Assembly: GCA_022560025.1 (NCBI GenBank)
Contig: JAFISE010000062.1
Span: 62,001 to 126,000, forward strand
Reading direction: 5' to 3'
From: Stagonosporopsis chrysanthemi
Taxonomy: Eukaryota; Ascomycota; Dothideomycetes; Pleosporales; Didymellaceae
DNA: 64,000 nucleotides
Part shown: in pieces, positions 22,770 through 33,762 of the stretch
Layout of the letters: each line of letters begins with the position of its first letter
Position numbering within the stretch: position 1 is the first letter of the stretch
Program-made: the position numbers and the translations under genes
Notes under the pieces: model-generated
Database searches by the model: none
Told to the model about the DNA's origin: nothing
The model's input: only the letters and a program-made list of their open reading frames with translations

Positions 22770-24882
22770 ATGGGCCGCGGGCAGCCCTATCTCTACTCGG
22801 CGTCGGAGAGGCAGTCGATGAATGACACTCGGGACAACTTCCACCCCAAGGCTGTGACCATGGCCAGTCGCATGCCGCCACCGCCTCCGAAAAAGAAGCA
22901 GGATGGCCCCTTGGTGGAATTCAACAAGCATCCCGACAGCTACCTGTTCCTGCCATATGGAAAGACAGACGTCAAGCTTATGAACGCGAAGACGAAGCTG
23001 TGGGTTCAAATTGCGCGATGGACGCAGCTCTCCCTTCGCGTGTGCAGTCTGTTGGGTGCAGTCGGACTGCTGCTGTGTGCCATCTTCATACGTGGTACTC
23101 AGGACACTGAGGGTTGGATCATGAGAATCCCGGTACGTAAAACACAAGGCGTACACGAGACATCTAAACTGATCAGCATAGCCCGGTGTTGACATGGGGG
23201 CATGCCTCTATGCCATCTATCACCTCATTCGCAGTCCCAAATCGCGAGCACCGGCGAGCTCAGCCAGCTACCATTTCTTCGCATTGATCACCGACGCTGG
23301 CTTCATCCCTTTCTATGTCTATACCCTGCTTCTGTCGCGCCGAAATGCCGAAATGGAAGCTGGAACCACTGGTCGCTGGAGGACAATTTTTCCAACGGAT
23401 GATGAGGCCAATAAGATTCTCCTTACAACCTGGCTCACTGCGATAACCGCTGCAGGTCTCCACTTGATTTCAGCGTTTCTCGATATCTATCTGGTCATAA
23501 TCTTCAGGAAGATCTCAAAACTGCCACCTGACATGAACCCGCTGGAGGATAACTTGACCCGCAGAAAGTCGAAACACAAGCACAAGAACTCGTCGATATC
23601 CGCCGTCACACCATTCCTCGGCGACGACAAGCGCTTCAGCGCTCAAAGCGCAATTTCGATCGACAGGAACTCACAATCCGACCCGCTACTTTCGCAAGAT
23701 GTCCCAAGCCCCACCAAGTCGCAGATGTCTTTCATGCACACTCGTAGCGACTCGGAAACAGCATACTCACCGCACACTCCTCAATCTGCCCAACAATCCA
23801 AGGAGCGATTTTCAATGTACTCACAACCTCAGACGGCGCGCCAATCTCGTACAAGCTTAGCCCATCGTGACGAACTCTATCACCGAGACGACAATGTTGA
23901 TAATGAAACTTTGGCTCACCGTAAATCGTTCCTTGCCCAGCAAGCGAAACTGCAGCACCAGGAGAGGAACAATTCCTATGTCACATCATCATCCAAGGAG
24001 CAGTTCTACACGCCTCCTTCTACTGCCCGCAGTGACCAGCCTGCTATTACCGGTGATATCGCTCTTGAGAAGAACAGCCGGGAGGATTTGCAGAACGACA
24101 ACTGGTTCGTCCATCCTGATGATCATATGGAGCAAGGCAGTGATGCTCGGTACTTGGCACCACAGCAGTCCAGGTTTGGCAAGAACAAAGGCTACACCAC
24201 AGTATCTTCCTACGACGTCTCTGACATTGAGGACGAGGGTGAACGACCGATGATGCCTCAACCGTTACGCATGAACCCACCGACTCCTCAGCCCACCCCT
24301 CCTCCGATCCCCAACTTCAACAACAAGAAAAACACGTTACCCCCCTCGAATCTTAAACGCACACAGACAACTACCTCTATATCGACAGAAGCCACTTTCA
24401 GCCGCTCACAATCGCGTGGCAGCACGCCAAAATCACGCTACTACGGTGACCTCAAGGCTGCAACGGCCGGCATCAGAGCCGGCGACTCTGCTTCGAACTC
24501 TTCAACGTCACCTAAGAAGAGTGCCACCAACGAGCAGCCCAATCAGCACCCAAGTGCAACCGCACAGTACGCAGTCAATTCTTCACCTGTTAAGGATAGC
24601 TTCGCGCAGAACGCACCCTTCAGTCTGGACAAGAAGTCTTACACCAGTGTCCGCAAGACTGGCGAGTTCAATCACACAGCTGTGAAGGCAGTTTCGCCGC
24701 GAGTTGTGAGCAGGTCTGGCATCGACTACGTCAATCCTTACGAGTTCGACGACTCCGATATCGGTACGCCAGGCCGCAGACGCGATGTCAGCGGAAAAAT
24801 AGCAGAAGAGGGTCGTGGTGGAGCGTGGAATAACAATGAACTGACACACCGCAAGGCCAGCGGGGTCGGCTACGCTTTCTAG
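22770..24882 (+). CDS. Four-TM MARVEL-like fungal membrane protein with long tail
   Basis: A membrane protein conserved in filamentous ascomycetes but without an assigned role that I know. Two exons, 22770-23132 and 23182-24882 (49-nt intron), give 687 aa. Four hydrophobic helices are visible: about residues 88-107 (VCSLLGAVGLLLCAIFI), a short one after PGVDMGACLYAIYHL, FFALITDAGFIPFYVYTLLL, and TAITAAGLHLISAFLDIYLVIIF. Directly after the last helix is the signature FRKISKLPPDMNPLEDNLT. The remaining two thirds is a Ser/Pro/Gln-rich, probably cytosolic disordered tail with many SP/TP sites. The topology resembles SUR7/PalI and MARVEL proteins at the plasma membrane, but this similarity is structural inference only. 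Confidence 0.82.
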
Positions 24883-25894
24883 GCGTGCGCGTACATTCAT
24901 ATGCAGTCAGTGTTGCGATGTGTATTTTAATCTGGATTGCACGTTTTTGCTATTATCTACGAAGGTACAAATGGTTTGGCACGAAGGACATTGTATATGA
25001 TATCAGGATTTACATAGCGCTGCAGGCGAGACTTGACGAATGCACTGATCGCTCGAGCACAAACCTCGGCTCCCTCCGACTGACAATGTGATCTGGCTTT
25101 GTGAGACACACTCTCATGACATACGTTAATTTCAGTCAGCAGGCAGCATCAATTCACAGTACCAATGTCAAGCCACCACAAGACCACGCGTTCGTTTAGG
25201 CCGCTGCGTTTCTGCGCCAAAAGCGGTTGCAGCCGTCTGCCTGAACACATTGGAGACGCGTAGAGTGGAGCATCGTTAAGTGATTGCGCCTGTGATTCAC
25301 GCACGAACGAACCGGAGAACAAAGCAAGACGAGCAGCTCTGCTTGACGCTCTGTCGTGCAGCAACCTGCAGGAGCGATCCCTCATAGACGCTGCAAATCC
25401 TTCACGAACCGTCGCGGCGGCTTCATTGCATGCGCTTAGCCAGGCATCTGGTCAAATCACTTGCTCGAGCGTGCACTCGCGCCGGGAGCTCGCCACCGCT
25501 AAGCACACGCGTTCTGGGGCACTCGTGATCGCGCGGCATCCTTAGGCATTATGAGTATGAGAGCCACTCTTCTCCCTTCACCTGTTCGCGACGCGCTGTT
25601 TAACCTCCCCTGATTGCTTCTCGCGACCCGTGTCCTCTGTCTTGCCTCTCTGTCCGGTTGTCCATAGCTTAGTCCTCTCTAGGGTGACGCGAACGGCTGT
25701 CTTTACGCATCAGCACGCGCCCAAGCCACCGAGAACACGCCCGCGGACCAGCACATTGCAACCACCCCGCCATCAGGGTATCTGGTCCTTGTCTGCATAC
25801 ATTGCTCAGCTATCCTGTTGTTCGTATACCAATTCTTGGACTTGGGCTGGGCGTATATTGCATTCTACACGTTCGCCCTTACCCCGCTGCCACG
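24883..25894. other. Long leader/promoter of Whi5-like gene
   Basis: 1.0 kb upstream of the Whi5-like start. The final 300 nt are CT-rich and carry short ORFs that could be upstream ORFs, consistent with a long 5' UTR on a cell-cycle regulator. No independent gene is supported. Confidence 0.45.
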
Positions 25895-27268
25895 ATGCGT
25901 AAGTCGCGTCTCTAGCACGATCGCGATGGCGTCCACTTACGACATGCACCACAGAGTCCGACAGTACACACCCCATAGACATTGCTACCCCTCATAGACT
26001 GGATGTACCCGAATCACAAGAGAGCGTGGATTCTACCGTTTCTAGCATATTTTCCGCACCAGCTTTGGCCTCAAACTCGAGTAACACATCCTCGGATCAC
26101 GATGTAGCATCGCTGGCCGAGCCCAATGATCCAGCAAGCTGCGGCAAATCTGCACAAGAGCCAATGCCAACTTCACCAAGTCGCAGTAGCCATGTCGTTG
26201 AGAGCCCTGTATCCCAGATCGACACAGCCGCTGCGAACGCGTCGCAAACTGGTCACACAACAGCAACTCCCGTGTCGCTAGCCTCCCCCACGGCACAGGG
26301 GATCAAGCGGAGTGCAGATGGACTATTAAAAGGCCATGAAACAACAAACCCGAAGGAGTGGGCCTTCGCACATAAACGCAACAAAAGCATGGATACACAT
26401 TCGAGCACACGGATTGGCGAGGTGCGTTGCAGTCTTCCCTGACTCCGCTTACAAGCAGCTAACTCGTTAGCAGCTATCTGCCCAACTCAAGACTCGTCTC
26501 TCGTATGCCATGGTCAAGGTACAAAACGGCTGGGAGAAGCAGTCGCTTGAAGAATTGGAGGAAGTGCAGTCACAACGAGGATCGCCTAACTCTGCACCTG
26601 GCGGGTCTCGTGTTACGTTCGACTCGCCATCTACCACAGACTATCGGCGAAGGCCAAGCGCAATATCTGACAGCTCTGACCAAATCATGATGTCCCCGTC
26701 CTCTGACTTTGTACGGTCACACACCCTTGATTCAGGTCAGTGCCATCCTACTACTTGTAGCACACATCACTGATGATCGTTAGCGTACTGGCGGCCATCC
26801 AACAAGTCAGCAATGAATGCTGCTGCCAATCTCATATCCGTCACAGGTGGATCCGTAGGGCTAGGCCTTGCTCCAGCTCCCGAGCTTGAACATGTAAGGA
26901 GACGTAGATCGAGTGTCACACATCCACCTCCATCAATGTTAGGAGCAGCGCAACGGAAACATCACAGCGACGTTGGTGCTGGCCAAAGGGCGCCTATAAC
27001 GCCTCGAGCAGGCATCCTCCGCATGCCCAGTCAGCAAGCGGAAAAAGACGCCGTGGATACTCTGCTGTTCATGAGCAGCCCAAAAAACTCGCAGCATCTC
27101 CCACATGCCAGCCAGATTGGCCACAGCTCGCTACGAGAAGGCGCGCCTCAACGGCGGGTCATGTTTGAGGCATATCCACCGCAAGATAGGCGAATGGTCT
27201 ATCAACCTCCAATGGCTACATCAAGCCATTACTCGGCTGGTCCATATGCTCCGCAGCCGGCGCGGTAG
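25895..27268 (+). CDS. Whi5/Nrm1-like G1/S transcriptional repressor
   Basis: This carries the Whi5-like repressor motif, the short helix by which Whi5 and Nrm1 bind SBF/MBF transcription factors. Here it reads LKTRLSYAMVKVQNGW at about residues 160-175. Four exons, 25895-25898, 25955-26421, 26474-26735 and 26784-27268, give 405 aa. The first coding exon is only four nucleotides (ATGC). The second intron ends in TAGCAG, a tandem acceptor that could add or omit one Gln. The protein is largely disordered and Ser/Thr/Pro-rich, with several SP/TP sites expected of a CDK target, and a second conserved block DAVDTLLFMSSPKNS near the C-terminus. The motif and its context are diagnostic. Whether it is the Whi5 or Nrm1 counterpart is not resolvable here. 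Confidence 0.85.
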
Positions 27269-28318
27269 CTAGTATGAACCCTCCATGTTCCGCCCTTTAG
27301 GGCCATAAGTATCTTTCTCGAGGCTTCGCGAACGCATTGCATTGAAGGCGTTGTGGTGCAGCGATACCCAGTTGCTCTGTTGCATTGAGCTATATTCAGG
27401 TTTCGACATATCAGGAAGACGATAGTGGTTTCAGTTCTATCTTTGCGATCATAGTCCCTCGTGGATGTTTTAATGGCACATATCCTATGTTATTATTCTC
27501 AGATCTAGAGCCCGATAGGCCTGGCTGATACGAGTGAGCATTTGTAGACGAAAGAGCGACACTTAACGACGTAACGAAAGCATACCTTCACAGTGTTTGT
27601 GCCAAACATTAAGCGGTGAACTGAGCTTTGGCGAAACGCATGCTTCGCCGAGTCTACTCCGATTTAGCGTCCGAGATTGATGAGCCCTGATTCCCAATAC
27701 ACCGACCACTGTTGCTGGAAGCTGCACTTTAAGTACTAATTAGAATATACTAGGTGAGGACACTCGCAATGAAACTGCGCTCTCGAACTCTCAGCAATTA
27801 TTCGAAGTGATTCTGCTCTGTCACTTGGCGTCATGGCCAATCCACAAGAACCGTTGTTCGAACACTTCAAGAGCCTCAACTTGATTTGACCACATCAACG
27901 AACCAATTGAAGCTCCTCGTCAGTCCCACTTCCTGGTCCATGTTCCTACATGGCCCTCGCAACCGGGGTTGTGCGGGCGCCCGCAATGAAACAATGCGCT
28001 TATGAGGTCATCCCTGCTCCTAGGTCGTCGCATCGAGCGTATCAGCCCACAGAAGCTCCAGCTTCGCGTACGACCTTAGTCATGGTGTCGAACCAGTATA
28101 AATACTAGAGAGCCCACCTTGGCTGCCCCATTGATCTTTGCGCTCTCCCTCCTTTCTCTAGAACATCCGTTTTTGGGTTTCGACGCGCCTGACGTGCAGG
28201 TGAGCTCACACGAATTCTTGTGGAGCTTGAGCACCGACCACCACCGACCTCTGATCCTCATCCTCAACCTCAACCTCAACATCGATAAGCTTTTCATCGA
28301 CGAAAGAGAGCAGCAGAT
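27269..28318. other. Intergenic region upstream of ACH1
   Basis: 1.05 kb. ORFs here are short. The sequence just upstream of ACH1 (28076-28318) probably holds its promoter and 5' UTR, including a small TCAACC repeat. Confidence 0.55.
28252..28281 (+). repeat. Short CTCAAC hexamer repeat in ACH1 leader
   Basis: About five imperfect copies of the unit CTCAAC/CTCATC lie in tandem 40-65 nt upstream of the ACH1 ATG, presumably within the 5' UTR. A function is not evident. Confidence 0.5.
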
Positions 28319-30346
28319 ATGTCTGTTTCGGCAGCACTTAAGGCGAGGGTCAGGAGACCCAGCTACTTGAAGAAGATTGCGAAGGCCGAGGACCTGATTC
28401 ATCACTTTCCAAACGATGCTTATATTGGTGAGTAATCACATTAGGCCCACGACATACGACGACGCAATGTCTAACGTTTATTGAAGGCTGGTCCGGCTTC
28501 ACCGGTGTAGGATACCCAAAGTGAGTGGAGCTGCTTTTCGTTCCGGCAAGCCGAATGCGCTCGCCCAAAGAAAATGTGTCCTGTGCAGCTGCTTTGTGTC
28601 TTGGCGAGTCTTGTGAAAGACTTCTGATTGTTCGATTGGGGGGATGGATTGATTGGAACTTTTTATTGTGGAGTTGTGACGTGGAAGGGGTTGAGGTTAT
28701 GCCGAGGGGGAACGGAAGTTTGAAGATGAGCAAAATCGCCGAGCCATCTCCGACACTACCATCTCGCCTCGAAGATTGTTGCTCTTGCAGCCGCAAAAAG
28801 TCTTCAAATTGGTACTAACAGCTCCTACTTAGGAAAATTCCAATCGCCCTTGCAGAGCATGTCGAGAAGAACAATCTTCAAGGCAAGCTCAAATACAACC
28901 TGTTCGTGGGTGCGTCGTCTGGCGCAGAGACTGAAAACCGATGGGCGAGAAACAACATGATCAATCGCCGATCGCCGCATCAAGTCGGCAAGGATATCGC
29001 CAAGGGTATCAACAACGGTAACATCAAGTTCTGGGACAAGCATTTGAGTATGTTCCCCGTGGATCTGATGTACGGATTCTACACGCTCGATAAGCCACAA
29101 AACCGTCTGGATGTTACCATTGTGGAGGCCTCCGCGATAACAGAAGACGGTGGTATCATCCCCGGAGCCTCCGTGGGCGCAACACCAGAACTTGTTCAGA
29201 TGGCAGACAAAATCATTATCGAAGTCAACACCGCTAGCCCCAACTACGAGGGACTTCACGACATTACCATGACAGAGCTGCCGCCCAACCGAAAGCCATA
29301 CCTTGTCATGTCTCCTGAAGACCGCATTGGTACACCTCACGTTCCCGTCGACCCCGAGAAGGTTGTAGCTATTGTTGAGAGTGACTACGCCGACCAAACC
29401 CAGCCCAACACTCCCGCAGACGCCACTTCAAAGGCGATTGCCGGAAACCTCATCGAGTTCTTGGAGCATGAAGTCAGCAAGGGTCGTCTTCCCAAGAATC
29501 TTCTCCCTCTCCAGTCTGGCATTGGCAACATCGCAAACGCCGTCATTGAGGGTCTGGCTACTGGCGGTGCCAACTTTAAGAATCTAAAGGTCTGGACCGA
29601 GGTTCTGCAGGACTCTTTCCTTGACTTGTTCGACTCTGGCAACCTTGACTTTGCTACCGCCACATCGATCCGCTTTTCGCCCGAAGGCTTCGAGCGCTTC
29701 TACAAGGGCTGGGAGAGCTATGTGCCAAAGCTTCTGCTTCGATCGCAGCAGGTTTCAAACTCGCCTGAGATTATCCGACGTCTCGGTGTTATTGGGTAAG
29801 TCAGCTGCTGTTGTGAATATCATCGCTTTTAGCTGATTTGAGACCAGCATGAACACACCTGTAGAAGTTGACATCTACGCCCACGCCAACTCTACCTGCG
29901 TCATGGGTTCCCGCATTCTGAACGGACTCGGTGGCTCCGCCGACTTCCTCCGCTCCGCCAAGTACTCTATCATGCACACCCCCTCCACACGCCCGTCGAA
30001 GACCGACCCAACCGGCGTGTCCTGCATCGTGCCCAAGGTCACCCACGTCGACCAGACCGAGCACGACCTGGACGTCATTGTGACCGAGCAAGGCCTCGCC
30101 GACGTCCGCGGCATGTCTCCTCGCGAGCGCGCCCGTGTCATTATCAACAAGTGCGCTCACCCTGACTACAGGCCTATTCTACAAGACTACTTCGACAAGG
30201 CTGAGTTTGAGTGTCTGAGGAAGGGCTGGGGTCATCAGCCTCATCTGCTGTGGAACTCTTATGATATGCACAAGCATCTGAATGAGCACGGCACCATGAA
30301 GTTGCCTAAGTGGGATTACACTAGTGCCGAGGCCGGTATGCGCTAA
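28319..30346 (+). CDS. ACH1: Acetyl-CoA hydrolase / CoA-transferase
   Basis: Ach1 is a mitochondrial CoA-transferase/hydrolase that moves CoA between succinyl-CoA, acetate and propionate and detoxifies acetate or propionyl-CoA. Four exons, 28319-28427, 28487-28520, 28833-29795 and 29848-30346, give 534 aa, close to the yeast enzyme. The 34-nt second exon restores the conserved sequence YIGWSGFTGVGYPK. The next intron is 312 nt (28521-28832), far longer than the others here (52-59 nt), yet has a clean GTGAGT donor, ACTAAC branch and TTAG acceptor. Conserved blocks include FVGASSGAETENRWA, LPLQSGIGNIANAV and ANSTCVMGSRILNGLGGSADF. The CoA-transferase class I fold is clear. High confidence. Confidence 0.95.
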
Positions 30347-30802
30347 GCATGGATGTGACAATATAGCATTGATATGTAGCACTCTACAAACTAGAAGAGA
30401 CGGTTCACTTCCATTTTGGTTATATTTTTTTATCTTTGCAAAAAACACTGTAACAGCAAAAGCGCTACTAGCTGGTGCTCCCGAACACTCCCATCAGGTT
30501 TCCGTCCGCCCTCGATCTTGTATTCTTTTGCATACCATAGAACATCCGACTTATCGTGCTGCCTGCTGCTGTCAATTCTTCGCCACCCTCTCCCCTACTA
30601 CCCATATTACCAACTCTAAAGCCAACGGCTCGCAATAACCCAATCGTATTCGACCACAAGAATGAAAATCATGGGTAATAACCACTCCAGATGCTCGCCA
30701 AGATGTATCACGAGCAACAGCCACCACAATGGCTCTTCAAGTACAAATCTAGTCATCTGTTACTAACGACACGGTTTTCAAATTTCTTCCTTTACATTCA
30801 GG
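30347..30802. other. ACH1 3' flank
   Basis: No gene is seen. The sequence is unremarkable until it enters the damaged low-complexity block at about 30803. Confidence 0.5.
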
Positions 30803-30889
30803 TGCAACAAAGGACGTCACCTTTGCAGTGTACCCGTGACAATCCCTCCACTCGCGCCACGTCATCCAGTCCACACTCTCTCTCCCAGT

Positions 30890-30940
<51 letters not shown>

Positions 30941-31106
30941 CTCCCCTCCCCTCACCTTTTTTTTTTTTTTTTCTTCTTCACCCCCCCACTCACCCCNNNN
31001 NNNNNNCCAACAAAGGACTCCCCCTTTGCAGTGTCCCCGTGACAACCCCCCCCCCCGCGCCACGTCCCCCTCCACCCCCCCCCCCCCTCTCCCCCCCCCC
31101 CCCCCC
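30803..31106. repeat. Homopolymer block with duplicated, degraded flank around an assembly gap
   Basis: A 47-nt run of C (30891-30937) is followed by C/T-rich sequence and a 16-nt run of T (30957-30972). The sequence to the left (about 30803-30890, starting GCAACAAAGG) reappears right of the gap (31007 onward, starting CCAACAAAGG). In that second copy many A, T and G positions are replaced by C. This pattern is what low-quality base calls over a homopolymer look like when two ends of one region are joined as if separate. I treat the block as an assembly artefact, not a biological repeat. Confidence 0.8.
30997..31006. other. Assembly gap (10 N)
   Basis: Ten consecutive N bases mark a scaffold gap of unknown true size. 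Any feature crossing it should be ignored. Confidence 0.99.
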
Positions 31107-31633
31107 GCCACATTTGCACGCTCTCGCCGCTCATTTTAGCTCTCAATCTTGAAGCTTTGTGCTGCTTGCCTCCTAAATCAGCTCGCTGTCCAACGCCCAG
31201 TCATCCTCGACGATGATGACAACAGGGGAAAGCCACCGCATAAGCCTTCCAGGAACGTTCACAGGCAATAGTCACCACAGAATAAATCCGGGCCTGATGT
31301 CAGCTTATCACTCACCATAAATTTTCTTTTTTGATTTCACGTTCGACAGCGGTCCCTTCTGGGACGTTGTGCATGAATTTGCTGCTTGATCTTGTCAGTG
31401 ACCTTACTATTGAGACCCATGTACTGGACAGAGGTTGGCCACGTGCCTCTCTTCCCTCCGATTTTATCAAGACAGTGAGTCCAAGTCATTTTCGCACATC
31501 GCAACACTTATACGGCTTCCTGCACTTCCACATATTGTGATGTGATTGCTAGTGAGCATTGCCTTCTCAATTATTACGTATACCTGCCCGTTGAGCAATC
31601 CACCTAGCCGAAAGTGCGTTGACTTAGTGCTCA
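31107..31633. other. Non-coding region downstream of MAPEG gene
   Basis: 527 nt between the assembly gap and the MAPEG stop codon. No ORF with coding character seen. Confidence 0.5.
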
Positions 31634-32222
31634 TCATATTTTTACTCCTGCTAGTACAAACATCGACATACAAACCGTAGCTCCTATAGACCAGACCTTG
31701 AAACGGAGCGGTGCCTGACCTGGTGCGAGCCTTTCCCTTCCTGACTGAAAGATGTAAACATATATGTAGACCAAGCGACTTGCTAGCCAAATTCCTGCGA
31801 GCGCATTCATTATAGCCGCCGAGACACCTGCAGCATTCCCTGCGGTGACCGCAGCGGCGAAGAAGGGGAGTGCCTCAAAACCGTTCGCCGAGCATGCTTC
31901 AGCTCGCAACAAGCGTCCACGGAGCTGGCATTGTGTCAGCATCCCTAGTCATCATGAGAAGTGCGCCATATGTACTTCTTCGTCTAGATCGGCTCTCTTA
32001 AGGGTGTCGGAGAATCCTCTTGGATTGTTCCTATCGAAGAGCTTCGCCCCAGGCCCGGAGAGTCCTGAGTAGAACCTTGGAATGAGGGCCAGAATCAGCG
32101 CTGGTGGAATCTGTACATGGCGTCTGATGTCAGAGGAAAATTGTTTGGAGGGCCTGGGTGTTGCTTACGGCGAAATAGGATATGTTCTTATCGAAATGGA
32201 GTAAGCCGAGTAAGGTTGTCAT
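31634..32222 (-). CDS. MAPEG family membrane protein
   Basis: MAPEG proteins are small four-helix membrane enzymes of glutathione and eicosanoid metabolism. The gene becomes visible only after splicing: 32222-32169, 32110-31976 and 31924-31634, with introns of 58 and 51 nt, giving 159 aa. All junctions keep frame and start from MTTLLGLLHFDKNISYF. The first helix is IPPALILALIPRFY. Residues 70-83 read RAEACSANGFEALPFF, the family signature in which the Arg, Asn and Glu are the conserved polar residues. Two more helices follow (AAAVTAGNAAGVSAAIMNALAGI split by loops, and ASRLVYIYVYIF), and the last is VWSIGATVCMSMFVLAG. Fungal members are mostly uncharacterised. Family call is good, substrate unknown. 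Confidence 0.85.
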
Positions 32223-33762
32223 GGTGCCGTACGATGTTCTTTGATTTCCAAATGATCAAGTGCCTGTGTTGGAGATTCGTTCAGTAAATCATGTTTATCA
32301 GTGCACAAATTTTGCGGGAGCGCGCCTGATCTTGGATTCTTCAGGATACCGCATACATTCGTCCGAAGGATTGAGTATTCGGCTTCGGGCTTCACTTTGC
32401 TGGTCAGCTTTGTCAGAAAACCGGTATGCAGCGTCGTTACGTCACCAGCATGTCTTTGAGGCTTCCAAGCTCATGCGCCGACACATGCAGAGAAAAAGAG
32501 AGCCAGAAGCTTAATGGGACAGTTGTCATCGTGTGCAGTAATCTGCAATTGTAGAAAATACCCATATCCAGTGGAAAAAGGTATCGCAATCTGGAGATTC
32601 CGAGCTTAATAGGGAACAGAACAGTAGAATTACAGCTAATTAATGGGATGGTAGCCGCAAATCAAGACGTCAAAAAGTAACAAAATGCTTAAACCTTTTA
32701 TAAAGCTAGTAACAATCACTTGCTTGTAGGCTTTCTGGCTTAGTTAATTTATACCTGAAAGCACCGCATTGTGCCAAGTGGCTGCTCGGAAGCTCCAGGA
32801 TGCAGTACAAGAGACAGATAAGTATGCAGACTGGTTCTAGCGCAGCATGCAAATGGTGCAACGAGGGCAGTCTTTTGGACACCAAGCGCTTGTGTTCACC
32901 AGACTGCAGAAATTCAAAACGTCATCAACATACCTACAGCTAGATTGTATCACATCTGGCGTATCGATAACGCTTCTCGAAGTCATAAGTGCAGTTGGGG
33001 TTTGACAAAGAGACCGTCGAATGACCGCAAGCGCGGAGTGACTTTCCCTAGACGAACGATGAACGGCTAGGATGAAGATGGATCCTGTGAACAGCCAAGA
33101 AGCGCTAAGGCGACCTAAGCAATTCCTTGCGGCCACCTCGTCTGCTTCCCTTGTTCACCACCTGCTCGCATGCTCTCTGTATGTTACCCTGGTGATCCGG
33201 ATCACACAGATAATTTCGTATCCAGTTACACTCCAAACAAAGTGCGACTCGTTGCGACCCCGACTTCGGATCCAGACGAGTGCTCAGTTATATTGTTGGT
33301 CAAACATTCATAATGTGGCGCGAATCTAGATCAAGATCAAAAGGTCAAGCGCGATTCAATGAGATAGTGGAGCACCACGGCTAAGGAGGGCAAAATTCTG
33401 CAGGGCCAACGCGTAGTCTGTCGCGCCTGATTCCACAATGCCTGGTCTCTTTTTGGTGGACGGAGCGAGACCAGTTCCTTCTGGGTTGAAAAGTCCGATA
33501 TTCACGCCATCGGCAGGATCTGATTAGATCAGTGGATCTGCCCTAAGCAATTGATGGCTAGCAGACATGAGGCCTCCTGCAGCCCTGACCACAATTTAAG
33601 CTCTAGCCCAGACCAGGATACGAGCCAAGCAATGGACCGAAAATGTTGGCTCGTGGTCAAGCAGTAGCTGTACCGTAGGTTGGCCATGGTAGTCAAATAT
33701 ATAGACCGTCGCCGTTGTGGATTGGCTTCCCACGCCGGTTCTCTCTCAGGTCTCACAAAGTC
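32223..33762. other. Divergent intergenic region between MAPEG and siderophore transporter genes
   Basis: 1.54 kb. A locally AT-rich stretch lies at about 32520-32760. No gene, tRNA or repeat array is supported. It should carry both promoters; GATA-type iron-repressor sites would be worth searching for, but I did not resolve a convincing cluster by eye. Confidence 0.5.

Noticed and set aside
28825..29397. 190-codon minus-strand ORF
   Set aside because: Antisense to the third exon of ACH1.
30691..31152. Proline-rich ORF crossing poly-C and N bases
   Set aside because: Translation of a homopolymer and assembly gap, not a protein.
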